DNA of 64,000 nucleotides, taken from NCBI GenBank assembly GCA_025667525.1, contig CM046877.1, positions 617,224,580 through 617,288,579 of the forward strand, in the 5' to 3' direction. Positions within the stretch are counted from its first letter, which is position 1; each line of letters begins with the position of its first letter. The notes below the pieces were generated by a model. The model did no database searches. It was not told the DNA's origin and saw nothing but the letters and a program-made list of their open reading frames with translations. Of the stretch, positions 23,742 to 35,097 are shown piece by piece. The DNA is from Glebionis coronaria. Taxonomy: Eukaryota; Streptophyta; Magnoliopsida; Asterales; Asteraceae. The position numbers were made by a program, and so were the translations under genes.

Positions 23742-24584
23742 CCTATCACAAAAACGGATAATCAAGACATACGAAAGATATACGGAAATATGCTCTTTCT
23801 CGAGCAGTCCTTGTCGGGGAATCATGTCGCTTTTAGGCATAACGTACGAAGCTCCCAGGGTTCTTGAAGCACGAGCGAGAGATCTTCTCAACATACAGAT
23901 ACTTCTTCTCAAACAAAGTTATATAAATATATTTAAGCTTATTATCCATTATGGAGGAATCGACATGTGTAGCCTCAGATAAGATTTGATTCACTTGATT
24001 GTTTGTCCAACCATACTCAACAGCCTCTATGAAGCCCGACGAGAGGGCAAGGTTAAAAACTTCTCCCATACTTACGTTATACTCTTAGCTACCAAGAAGC
24101 CGCTAGATAAACTATGGAAAGATATCCTTAACAAGGTCATGCCTCAACATAGCCTCAAGTCCAAGATCAGTAGCCAACTTTCGTTGATCCATGCGGAGTT
24201 GTTGGGCATCCTCCTCATAAGCTTTCAAGGCTTTCTCTAGCTTAACAATTTTGGCATTTTTAGCCACCAATGTCTAAGCCTGAAGCTTCTTTTCTTTGTC
24301 CAACTAGGCCACCCGTCATATAGGTCCTTATCGGACGAGGACAATGCATGGTGCTCCCCAAGTAGTTGTTCATAATCCACTTGACCCATCAGATAGTCAA
24401 TCCGCAAGTCAACCAAGGATTTTTTTGAAATTACCCAACTCAGTCCTAACAAACACGCAATCACCAAGATTCTAATAGATCTTTTCGTGATCCTCCATGA
24501 GATCCTCAAACCAGAGTAGAAAATTAAAATTGCATTTGGCTATTCTAGGATAACCGGCACTAGCCGGCCTTAATGTCCGATTAG
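23742..24584 (-). pseudogene. PF04195-like gypsy gag gene, 3' segment
   Basis: This is the third piece of the minus-strand gene that starts at 49425. The reading (with frame changes) has a Lys/Glu-rich coiled-coil part (VDYEQLLGEHHALSSSDKDL; LEKALKAYEED) and ends with GEVFNLALSSGFIEAVEYGW and a basic tail. Such long C-terminal coiled coils are typical, as I recall, of the plant 'putative gypsy type transposon' proteins. In-frame stops make it inactive. Its upstream continuation is at 32942, beyond copia-A. Confidence 0.55.
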
Positions 24585-25198
24585 TGTTGGAAATTTAGTG
24601 CAATTATGGGATATGGTCAGACTTGTAAATACGTTTGGAGGTACGGAGCATACACCCATTAATTTCCTAACGTCCACGACCTAAATATAGTGGTTTGATG
24701 ATGATGGTATCCATCAGTAGATATGTTCTATCCATCAGTGGCTAGACTATCCATCAACGGGTGGGCTATGTTTATAACCTCTTTGGTTGTTTCAAGAGGG
24801 GTTTAATATTGACTTAATGACAATGATTATGGTCATGTAGCCACTACGTATTCATGTGGGAAATAATGAGACTAATTGGCCGATTAATACTCATTACTCT
24901 TTTGAGCTTGAGTTACATTCTTAGGAATGGTATCCCTATAAATATGGATAACACTTGCACGATAAGAAATACATAAAACATAAACACTTAATCGCGTAGA
25001 GTTCTTGATTTGTGTCTAAAACAAGAACAAACACTTGGTTTTATACCAAGGATGTATTCGTGTTAACCCAGGCATAGGGTCGAATAATCGTTTTGGAAAG
25101 TGATTACACAACTTCAAGTGATATCCGGTAACCAATTCATTGGTACGTAGTTAGGCTATTTATTATCTTACCCTGTTGGAACGAATAAAACCCGAACA
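24585..25198 (+). mobile_element. Copia-A 5' LTR
   Basis: 614 bp from TGTTGGAAAT to CCCGAACA. A TATA box, TATAAATA, is at about 24937. Two to three tandem copies of CTATCCATCA (24720-24760) recur in higher number in the 3' LTR. Confidence 0.8.
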
Positions 25199-25247
25199 AT
25201 AAAAGAAGAATATTTTATGATAATCAGTGACGGCTATAATAAAGCAT

Positions 25248-26162
25248 ATGGTGGCTAACTTCCCCAAACTGGATATGCTTGAAGGGGTTGATTTCAAGAG
25301 ATGGGAAAAGAAGATGCACTTTCTTCTTTCTACCATGAGCGTGGTGTAGGTGATGACAAATCCTATTTCTGATGGTGGTCATGAAGTTACCTTCAAGGAC
25401 ATAAGGAAAAGGAGCAAATGGGAGAATGATGACTATGTGTGTTGCGACATAATTCTCAATGGTATGTGTGATTCTTTATTTGATATATACCAAAGTATTG
25501 AATCTGGTAAGGAACTATAGGATTCATTGGAAGCCAAATCTTTGGCTGAGGATGCATCAAGTAAGAAGTTTCTTGTGAGTGATTTCACAAATTATAAAAT
25601 GACTGATTCAAGACCAGTCATGGAACAATACAATAAACTTCTTGGAATACTTGGTAGATTTATACAATATAAAATGAACATGGATGAGACCATTCAGATC
25701 TCTTGTGTCACTGAAAAACTACCTCCTTCTTGGAAAGATTTAAAGCACACGTTGAAACATAAGGAGGAGGAGTTAACTCTTGTTGAGCTGGGCAGTCATT
25801 TGCACATTGAGGAATCCCTCAAAGTGCATGATAGTAACAAGCCAAAAGGCAACAACGTTGTTGGTTCATCTGTTTTCCATATGGTGGAGCATAACAACTT
25901 CACCAGGTACAATGACAACAAGGGCAAACGTAAGCATTACGATAACACCAAATAAAATCCTAACAAGAAGTCACCAGTGACTTGTTGGAAGTGTGGGAGA
26001 CTTGGAGACTTGAAAAGGGATTGCAAATGTGTTGGTACTAGCAACAAGGCTAGTGGATCATGCACAAATACTTCTAACAGCACACTCAAAGGTCAGAATA
26101 TGTTTAATGAATCTCTTCAAATTTATTATGTTACATATATATCTAAAGCTTATTTTGTGTAG
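25248..26162 (+). pseudogene. Copia-A gag with damaged zinc knuckle
   Basis: The frame from ATG 25248 (MVANFPKLDMLEG) follows the copia UBN2-type gag: KFLVSDFTNYKM, RPVMEQYNKLLGIL, LPPSWKDLKHTLKHKEEEL. The zinc knuckle, CWKCGRLGDLKRDCK (25979-26023), has Asp in place of the zinc-binding His. Stops occur near 25346, 25517 and 25953. The same frame continues into protease and integrase. Confidence 0.8.
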
Positions 26163-26171
26163 GATGATGAT

Positions 26172-26429
26172 ATGGCGTGGTGGGTTGACTCTAGAGCAAC
26201 TGTCCATGTGTGCAAAGATAGATGGTGGTTCAAGACTTATGAGTCACTGAATGATGGATCTATTATTCACATGGGAAATGAGTCAACAGCCCTAGTGGAT
26301 AGGCGTGGTTGTGTTGATATTAGATTTAGTTCTGGAAATATTGTTTCCTTGTTTAATGTTTTGCATATTTATAATTTTATAAAGAACTTGGTTTCTAGTA
26401 GTGTTTTGAATAATTAGGGTTATAAACAA
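26172..26429 (+). pseudogene. Copia-A protease remnant
   Basis: WWVDSRATVHVCKD corresponds to the copia protease active site WxxDSGAT, with Gly replaced by Arg, so it is inactive. It continues VDIRFSSGNIVSLFNVLHI and LVSSSVL to a stop at about 26415. It is in frame with gag upstream and integrase downstream. Confidence 0.8.
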
Positions 26430-27300
26430 GTGATTGAATCTAATAAATCGGTTTTATCTAAACATGGTGTGTTTATTAGTTTTGGCTATTTATGTAATCA
26501 AATGTTCATGCTTAATATTAAATATGAGATAATTAACAATACTAACTTAGTTAGTATGACTAGTATGAATATTGGTTCAGTCCTGATGTCTATCACTAAA
26601 CTAAATGATTCATCAGTATGGCATGCTAGGCTAGGCCATGTCCACTATAAGAGGATGCAAGATATGTCTAAGGATGGGTTAATACCAGAATTTGACATGG
26701 ACACTAAAAAGTGTCAAACCTGCATGCTGAACAAAATTACTAAGAAACCATTTCAAGATGTAAAACGTGAAACTATAGTTTTGGAGATAATCCATAGTGA
26801 CCTATGTGATTTGCATGCTACTCCCTTATTAGGGAATAAGAAATACTTGGTAACATTTATAGATGATGCTTCAAGGTTTTGTTATATTTATTTGTTACAT
26901 TCAAAGGATGAAGCATTAGATAAATTTAAAGAATTGAAAACTGAAGTTGAATTATAACAAGGAGTCCAAATCAAAAGATTTAGGACTGATAGGGGAGGTG
27001 AGTATATGGATACTTTGTACTTTCATTTTGTTAGAATAATCCATGAAATGACTGCCTCTTATACTCCTTTTGAACTCTGGATTAAAAGGAAACCAAACTT
27101 AAACTATCTCAAGGTTTGGGGTTGTAGGGCAGTTGTAAGACTCCTTAATCCAAAGGTGAAAACCTTGGGTGAAAGAGGCATTAAATGCATATTTGTTGGA
27201 TATGTTGGGCACTCCAAAGATTATAGGTTCTATGTTATTGAACCTAACGATTCAGTTTCAATAAACTCAATCACTGAATCAAGGGATGCTAACTTTGATG
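26430..27300 (+). pseudogene. Copia-A integrase with internal deletion
   Basis: The GAG-pre-integrase zinc domain is visible (WHARLGHVHYKRMQDMS ... CQTCMLNKITKKPF), then the core with HSDLCD and TFIDDASRFCYIYLL, and RTDRGGEY. After HEMTASYTPF the reading jumps to ELWIKRKPNLNYLKVWGC, so about 45-50 residues that normally include the catalytic Glu region are missing. A stop is at about 26955. It ends with GERGIKCIFVGYVGHSKDYRFYV. Confidence 0.82.
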
Positions 27301-27735
27301 AGAATAGATTTCATCAGCCCCTAGACCAAGCCTTAGGACTCCTACCGAGGACATTGGTTCTTCAGTGGAACCCGAAAGGGTCACTGATGAGGTTGTTGTT
27401 TAGCAACCTGAGCTTGAGCTTAGAAGAAGCACAAGACATAGAACTCCAAGGAATTTTGGGTTTGAGTTTCAACTATACTTATTTGAAGGTACAAGGGATG
27501 AGGTATTTAACCGATACTACTATTGCTTTAATGTTGAAGATGATCCTAATACATTTTATGAAGCAATGATGTCCCAAGATGTTGCTTTCGGGAAAGAAGC
27601 AATCAATGATGAGATGAACTCCATCACGGGCAACAACACTTGGGTGTTGGTATATCTACCTCCAGGTTGCAATCCACTTGGGTGCAAATGGATTTTCAAA
27701 AGAAAGATGAAGGTAGATGGAAATATTGAAAGGTT
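27301..27735 (+). pseudogene. Copia-A linker and RT N-terminus
   Basis: After a frameshift the RT start is readable from 27566: MMSQDVAFGKEAINDEM, NTWVLVYLPPGCNPLGCKWI and FKRKMKVDGNIE. The frame is cut at 27735 by the solo gypsy LTR and resumes at 30432 with FKERLVIQGFRQ. Confidence 0.8.
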
Positions 27736-30431
27736 TTTAACACCCCCAAATTTACTCGCAGCGGAACATACATTTGGGTGCTAAATAAAGGTACAATATA
27801 CACAAGAATATAAAGAACGACTCAAAAGAGACGTTTTAACATTTACCATTCCAAAGTTTTCAGAGTAGCGTAGTCCCAAGCATACGTAGCCAAAAGATAA
27901 GTTTAAACATTACATTTAAAATGTTTTAAATTGGAACGGTACGTAAATCAAAGAGTTTGACAAAACACAGTGCACACTTGAATTCCATGACTCCTAAGCT
28001 CTAGCTTCCTTGATTACCTGACAGACATGCTAAAAATGTCAACAAAAATGCTGAGTGAAACCTATAGGTTTAGATTAATAAGTTTGAACACAAGTATAAG
28101 TTATCATCTGAGAATAGACTTGTTGTACACCAAGCTATTTATAAGAATTGCATCAACAATAATAATTGTATATAGCATATATTGCATTAAGCTCATGGAA
28201 CCGAACCCTTAGACACTCCCATATTAGTCTAATAAGACGAGAGATTTATTAATTGTCATTGACCTCCAGATTATAGGTACATTGTCGTATACCTGACTTC
28301 TCAATACAATATGTCCGTACAGTGGGCGTCCAGGCATAAGCTTCGAGGGACATCACCCACACACCGAACAGGGTAGCTTCCCCCATAGATCTATTAATTG
28401 TATCAGCGGCTAGCCCATCATAAGCTAGTTAATGGACCATAATTGAGGCTTTAGGTAATGGCAATATATTACTTAATGCAAATAAAGGCAACCACGGGTC
28501 CAATCATAATCGAATCCATAAAAGATAACTTGTGTTCAGTTTTAAAAGAAGCATGTATTCCCCCTCGCGGGTTTTAAAAATAATAAAATTGATCAAGCGA
28601 GGCAATAGACTCACCTTAATAAAAGTAGTAAAAGTAGTATCGATCGGTCGAGAAGTCTTGAGAAGTAGCGACAACGAACCACGAACACCTAAAGTAACCC
28701 GCGACCTATAATGGTGACGCGTAAATAAACTTTACATTCGAAATAACATAAAATGCATGATGAAGTTCTTAAACTCATTTATATGCACACTTAAACAAAT
28801 TTCGACAGCTTTGACTTTTTAAGTTCAACTTTGACTTTTCAGACCAACTTTGACTTTTCAGTCAAGTTTGACTTCAGGTCTGACCAGACTAATTGGCCAA
28901 CTAAATGACATTTTCAAGACTCGGAGTCTACAACAATTTTATGTAAAACGATGTCTCAAGCAACTTTCTAGTTTTACCCGAAAACTGAAACTTAACCAAA
29001 AATAACCAAAACGCCCCGGCAAGCTGCTGCGCAGGTTTGACTATTTTAGTATAACTGCAGATTTAATTTTTAAGTTCTGACCCATCTAAATTCGTTTCCA
29101 GAACTGGTTACCTCGCGGTAGAAGTAAAACGACATTTTAAACAACTTTTTAGTTTTATACGAAAGCTAAAACGGACCAGAACTAGGCGATTTTCCCCTTT
29201 TTCGTTACTGCATCAGATGTTGCATTTTGTTAAGTGCAGAAAATCAGTTTATAAATTTTTAAAAATGACATAACTTGCTCGTTTTTAAGAGTTAGAAGGC
29301 GAATCTTATATCAAAACAACCACAAAGACGAACCCCATGACTAGAGATAATAAAATCCCAGTTTATAACATTTTAACATGGCCGAAATTTAATCTAAAGA
29401 TCTGGACATCAAGTATTTTAACTTTTAACCATGACCAAATCAATTAAATCATACATGCACCTATTTATCTATCAAAATCAATATGCATGCAACTCATAAA
29501 CAAAAATAAAATAACTAGGATCAAGATTGAGGTCCTTACAATGAGTTTTGGGTTGATCAAAATCAATAGGTAGCCAAAGGAGACCAAGAACAAAATCAAA
29601 ACTTGATTTCTTTTAGCCAAACTTCATAAAAACACTTCTTTAGACTTCCTTAATAAATCCCACCCTATCAATTTCAGATTTCGAGCTTTAATCAATATCT
29701 TTAATCAAAATCTTTAATCAAAATCTTTAATCAAAATCATTTTCTTTGAAATCATATGCATGGTGGTTATTTGTAGTGGGGATTTGTAATAAATGATTTT
29801 TATGGTGATTTTGTGAAGAATGAGAGTGATTTGATGGATTAAAAGTGGTGGTAATGGTGGTTTTATGGTTGACAGTGTCAAACAAAAAGAAAGACAGAGA
29901 AAATAAAAATGGTTGTTGTATGTGTGTTGTAATAAGGAAGTAAGTAGTTAAGTAGTGATAAAAGTTAAGGGTGTGTTTGACAATGGATTTTGATGGAGTT
30001 AACTATGTAAATTTATAAGGGTGTTTGGTTTAGTGTCTTTTGGTTTCGACACAAGTGAAAACCAAAAGTTTGGCCCGATTTATTTATTAAAAACGAATGT
30101 ATAATTCAAACATTGATCCCGGTAATAAGACTCACACGTTCAAAATTTTAAAGGACTCGTTTTTTATAAAATACGAATGTAAGTCGATAATAATAAATAT
30201 GGAATTAAAATACAATATGACTAACATATGGCGTTCGTTTACTTCTCGATCGATAATACAGATAGTTTAGATGATAAAAACTTCGCGAGGGATTTTAATT
30301 CATCGATTTAAATATAAATCAATAACGGAATAAAATTCCATAAATTTAAATTAATAAATTTAATAAATGATAAATAAAAATAAAAATAGAATTTCGATAG
30401 TAAAATGACCTTTATTTTACGGGGTTTTACA
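27736..30431 (-). mobile_element. Solo gypsy LTR inside copia-A RT
   Basis: Plus-strand ends are TTTAACACCCCC (mutated TGTAACACCCCC) and GGGGTTTTACA. In minus orientation it therefore begins TGTAAAACCCC, like the gypsy-2 LTR. Flanks AGGTT (27731-27735) and AAGTT (30432-30436) fit a 5-bp target duplication with one mismatch. Removing the insert rejoins RT in frame. No internal gypsy genes are present, so LTR-LTR recombination probably removed them. Confidence 0.8.
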
Positions 30432-31756
30432 AAGTTCAAGGAAAGGTTAGTCATTCAAGGCTTTAGGCAAATGTCACAGATAGACTACTTTGATACTTAT
30501 GCTCCTATAGCACACATAAGTACCATAATAATGTTGAATTCTTTGGGAAGTATCCACAATCTGATTATTCATCAGATGGATGTGAAGACAACATTCTTGA
30601 ATGGTGATTTGGATGAGGAGATTTATATGAACCAACCTCAAGGTTTCATCATGCCTGGTCATGAAGATAAGGTGTGTAAACTGATTAAGTCCTTATATTG
30701 ACTAAAGCAGGCACCTAAGCAATGACATCAAAAATTTGATGAATTGGTTTTGTCTAATGGTTATTTTATTAACCAAGCTGAAAAATGTGTATATAGAAAA
30801 TTTGATAAATCTGGTAAAGGAGTTATTAGTTGCCTATATGTTGATGACATGTTAATCTTTGGTACTGACCAAGTTCAGGTTAACCTGACAAAGGAATTTT
30901 TGTCATCAAGGTTCTCTATGAAATACATGGGGGGGAGGGGGGGCTGATGTTATCCTTGGCATAAGGATTAAACATAAAAGTGATGGTATTGTAATTTCTT
31001 AGTCTCATTATATTGAGAAAGTCTTGAAGAAATTCAATCACTTTGATTGTACTCTAGTGAGTACACCTATGGATACAAGTGAGAAACTAATGCTAAACAA
31101 TGGCCAGGCTGTCTCCCAACTTGAGTATTCTAGGATGATTGGTTCCTTGATGTATGCCATGACTAGTACAAGGCCCAACATAGAATTTGTAGTGGGTAAA
31201 TTGAGTAGGTACACTAGTAATCCTAGTACTCAGCATTGGAAATTTGTTCAGAGGGTACTAAAGTATTTGAAAAAAACTATGGATTACAGCCTCTCTTGTA
31301 TTAGATATCCTTTAGTGTCGGAAGGTTACACCAATGCAAGTTGAATCAACAATACTGAGGATAATTCGTCCACAACTGGTTGGGTATTACTTCTTGGAGG
31401 TGGTGCAATTTTTAGGGCATCCAAGAAACAAACTTGCATTACTAGTTCAAAAATGGAATCTAAGTAGGTGGTTTTAGCAGCTGCTGGTAAGGAAGCTGTA
31501 TGGTTGAGAAACTTGGTTCTTGAGATTCCATTGTGGGTCAAACCTATGACACCCATATCTATCTATTGTGATAGTGCAAATACATTGGCTAAGGCTTATA
31601 GCCAAACATACAATGTTAAGTCTAGATACTTAGGTGTCAGACATAGCATGATTCGTGATCTAATCATGAATGGCGTGATTTCTGTAGAGTTTGTGAGGTC
31701 TCGACAAAACTTAGTTGATCACTTGACAAAGGATTGGCTAGAGACTTGGTTATAAA
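30432..31756 (+). pseudogene. Copia-A RT and RNase H
   Basis: RT continues with FDTYAPIAHISTI, HQMDVKTTFLNGDL and the catalytic box CLYVDDMLIF (about 30834-30863). A G-rich run (30929-30943) shifts the frame after SMKYMG. The rest of RT/RNase H follows: STPMDTSEKL, YSRMIGSLMYAMTSTRPN, YTSNPSTQHW. RNase H includes YCDSANTLAKAYS, SRYLGVRHSMIRDLI and RQNLVDHLTKDW before a stop at 31753-31755. Other stops are near 30700, 31003 and 31466. Inactive. Confidence 0.85.
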
Positions 31757-32316
31757 GTCTGCTAAAGGGATGGGTTTAAAGTCCAAACTAGTCATTGAAT
31801 GCTAGGATACCCAACTCCATCCTAAGGAAACTTAGGAGCTGAGTTCAATGTGAAAAGTTGAGCATTCAAGGGACTGAATCACATGCTTTACATATCATCC
31901 AAAGGATGTGTTTGTACCCGCTGAAAGGAGGATGAAGTTACAAACTTCTCAATGGTTAATTTCTTTGGAAAAGTCTTAAGAAGAAGCATGAACTAAAGAG
32001 CGGCCACCTATCTAAACTTTGAGGTTTCGCCGCCTCAAGGAGCATGGACGTTGGCTCTTACAACATTTATGAATTGGATATGGACACATGGCTTGTAAGG
32101 TGTCAGGAGCGTTTTAAGTGTTTGAAAACTTGTGTGTATTTTATCTTCAGGTGTTCAAAGTAGTTGAAGGGTTCAGTTCTTAAAACACACCGATTATCGA
32201 ATATTTTAAGTGATGTACTAAGATGAAAATTTAATCCTCAGGACATTTTCATTTATGCACTGGTTTTTTTACAGTTGATTTTCATGCAAAAGGAATTGTA
32301 TTAAATTGAGGAGGAT

Positions 32317-32941
32317 TGTTGGAAATTTAGTGCAAGTGTGGGATATGGTCAGACTTTTAAATGGGTTTAGAGGTACGGAGTGTACACCCATTAAGTCCCT
32401 GGCCTCAATATAGTGGTTTGTTGATGATGGTATCCATCAGTAGATAGGTTCTATCCATCAGTGAATAGGTTCTATCCATCAATGGCTAGACTATCCATCA
32501 GCGGGTGGGTTATCTTTGTAACCGCTTTGACCGTTTCAAGAGGGGTTTAAGACTGATTTAATTACCATGATTATGGTCATGTAACCACTATGTATTCATG
32601 TGGGAAATAATGAGATTAACTGGTCGATTAATACTCATTAATCCTCTGACCTTGAGTTAAATTCTTAGGAACGGTATCCCTATATATAAGGATAACACTT
32701 GCATGATAAGAAATACATAAACCATAAACAGTTAATCACGTAGAGTTCTTGATTTGTGCCTAAAACAAGAACAAACACTTGGCTTTATCTCAAGGAGGTA
32801 TTCGTGTTAACCTACACATTGGGTCGAATAATCTTATTTGGAAAGTGATTACAAAACTTCAAGTGATATCTGGTAACAAATTAATTGGTATGTAGTTAGG
32901 CTATTGATTATCTTATTCTCTTGGAACGAATAAACCCCAAC
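32317..32941 (+). mobile_element. Copia-A 3' LTR
   Basis: 625 bp starting TGTTGGAAATTTAG right after the polypurine tract. A TATA box, CTATATATAAGG, is at about 32680. It contains one more CTATCCATCAGTGAATAGGT unit than the 5' LTR. Confidence 0.8.
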
Positions 32942-34764
32942 GTTTATTCACTTCCTCAGTAAAGTAGGCTAGATCCACCGGTGTTAATAAGTTAGAACAC
33001 ATGTCACGACAATCATGAGAGGTGTACATCTGACATGAACGGGTGAGGCCCCATTGAGGAGGGAAGGGAAGATTACCGAACTTCTCATAAGGATTGCCTA
33101 CACAAAATATGCAAGGTCAAAAAAATGTATATAAAAAGAAATAGGGGATACACAAAATAAAAAGGGGGACCAATAAGAAATTTGGCATACGGTGATAACT
33201 CTCACCTTCATTATGATGGGTGTCCATGGCGACAGTGGCTGGTCGATAACCACGATCTAGAAAAACAAGGAAAAGGGAGAAGAAACAAAGTTAGCATAAA
33301 AGGTTAAATCTAAAAAATATACTAGTACGCCGAGAGAAAAGGAGGTGAAGCTTAACATCCTCAAGAATAACTTGTTCATCCCCAGCTTTGTGAAGGGCAG
33401 CATCATTGGCGCCTCCTAAGTGAATAACAAGGGTAACTTAGGAAGTGGGCACCAGGGATTTTCCACTTGTATGCGAGGCTGGGAAAGTGCGTCATCAGTA
33501 TGAACCCTTAATTTCTCCATAACATAAGAAGGACCAACGACTTCAGAGGGGACAAGGCCCGCCGGTACAACATCATTGTCTGGTTCTGCAGTATCATGGT
33601 CTTCTTCTCTAGAGGGATGAGTAATTGGTTTGGCCTTATTTTGCCTACGATGAGAAGAACCTTCCCCGCCAACCACTCTTTTGAAATTCTTAGTACGGTT
33701 GGCATCACGGGCCCCTCCCCCCCCCCCCCCCCTTGTGCACTCCCCGCAGCACTCTCCTCAGCCTGTTGTTGGGCAGCTTTATCAATGGCCTTCCTTTACT
33801 TTCGTTCTCTATTAGCAATAACCTTACGGTTAGGAAGCTCAGCTTGCTCCATAGTTGTTGTCTTGGCCGAAAGTAGTACCGGCTAGGAGGGCTAGATTAG
33901 TGTGTGTGGCAACGGTTTTTCCCGTTGGAAAAGGAGCCCCCCGATGAATAGAAACACCAAAAAACTTAGGAAATCTTAGGTATTCAACCATGATAATATA
34001 TGCAAAACAAATTGCAGTGGTTACACATACATTAAAAAGAGAAAAGGAAAGTAAAAGAAACCACATCGTGGAAGGAAAAGGTATTACCCTCCCCATCCGG
34101 ACCCTTCAGGACGCAGGCATAACCGGTGTGCCTCTAAATAGAAGTAAGTTGGCTGGCATACAATAAGCTGGGGTAGGGCTTGCGTAAGAAATAATGAGCT
34201 CACAACATCTCTCCGCATCCACATGGCTATACTCAAAAGGCTGAAGGAAGGGGTCGACCACACTAGATTCATGATGCCTCCAGGGCATAGCAATAGGGAT
34301 GACCCGCCGGTTAATAAGGAATAAAAGACCCATTCACTCTTTCAAGATGGAAGAGGCATCCTTTAATAAAGGAGAGAAGGGTTTAGAGTCGCGACTATGA
34401 AAGGAGAACAAATCCACTTGCTTATAAAGCTTGTAAAACAAGTGAGAGTCTGGCGGTAGGTTTAATGCCCAAGCTTCGAATATAGATCTAGGAAAGGTGG
34501 CACGATTCATAATGATTGGTATAAGTTAGGGGATATAGACACAAAAATGTTGCACAAGTTGAAGGAAAAGGGAAGAAAAAGGGAGATGAAGCCCTCCCTG
34601 TTCCATGTGATGCCAATAAAGGTTAATAAGGTCGTCAAGAAGTTCATTCATACGAAATTTTAGGAGGGGGTAGAGGTAGGATGAAGATATTTTGGAATTT
34701 TGAAACTATCAACTATCATATTTACATGATCCTCATTTAAATCAGAAGTGTAAAAATGCATATT
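32942..34764 (-). pseudogene. PF04195-like gypsy gag gene, middle segment
   Basis: Minus-strand reading from 34764 gives DLNEDHVNMIVDSFKIP, a decayed stretch ending LLFLINRRVIPIAMPWRHHE, then SSVVDPFLQPFEYSHVD, which resembles the plant 'putative gypsy type transposon' family (PF04195 type) as I recall it. Later come a polar linker (PITHPSREEDHDTAEPDND) and LAYFTEEVNK at the left end. Splice-like junctions suggest introns: TTTTTCTAG|ATCGTGG at about 33258, AAG|GTGAGAG at about 33208, and GGAGG|GTAATACC at about 34095. A C16 run at 33717-33732 and stops break the frame. The left side joins 24584 and the right side joins 49340. Confidence 0.6.
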
Positions 34765-35097
34765 TGTAGGATATGTAAATCTTGCTTATGTTTTAGAGAG
34801 AGAAAGAGATAGAGAGATGGTGAGAACACACACACTTAGAGAGAGAAAGTGAAAGAAAAAAACTTTTCAACTATGTGTAAAATGAATAACCACACTACCC
34901 TCTCCATCAAAGGAGAGGGTTTATATACCCAAGCCCTTGTCATGGGCTTGGGCTTACATTTGGGCCGGCCTACACATGTTGTAGGCTAGGCTTTGGTTTG
35001 TTTGTTAAATAAAGATAAGTAACTAAACTACGAGCTATTACATGGACTATTGTTGGAGTGACCGATCCTTCTTAATACGTAAAACGTATTTCCAACA
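34765..35097 (-). mobile_element. Copia-B 3' LTR
   Basis: Nearly identical by eye to 49002-49334. The TATA box TTATATACCC (complement GGGTATATAA) is at 34921-34930. A GAGAGAGAAAGAGATAGAGA tract is at 34796-34815. Confidence 0.88.

Larger units (their letters stand above)
24585..32941 (+). mobile_element. Copia-A: degenerate full-length Ty1/copia element
   Basis: LTRs at 24585-25198 and 32317-32941 both start TGTTGGAAATTTAGTGCA and end in GGAACGAATAAA-CCC-AAC(A). The internal order gag, protease, integrase, RT, RNase H is that of Ty1/copia. A 2.7 kb solo gypsy LTR (27736-30431) splits RT. The two LTRs differ in many places and by an extra CTATCCATCAGTG unit, so this is an old insertion. The primer site is not clear. 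No clean 5-bp target duplication is visible (ATTAG against GTTTA). The polypurine tract is AAATTGAGGAGGAT (32303-32316). Confidence 0.85.

Noticed and set aside
30929..30943. G-quadruplex regulatory element
   Set aside because: The G run sits in a decayed RT frame and is better explained as a slippage error that caused the frameshift.
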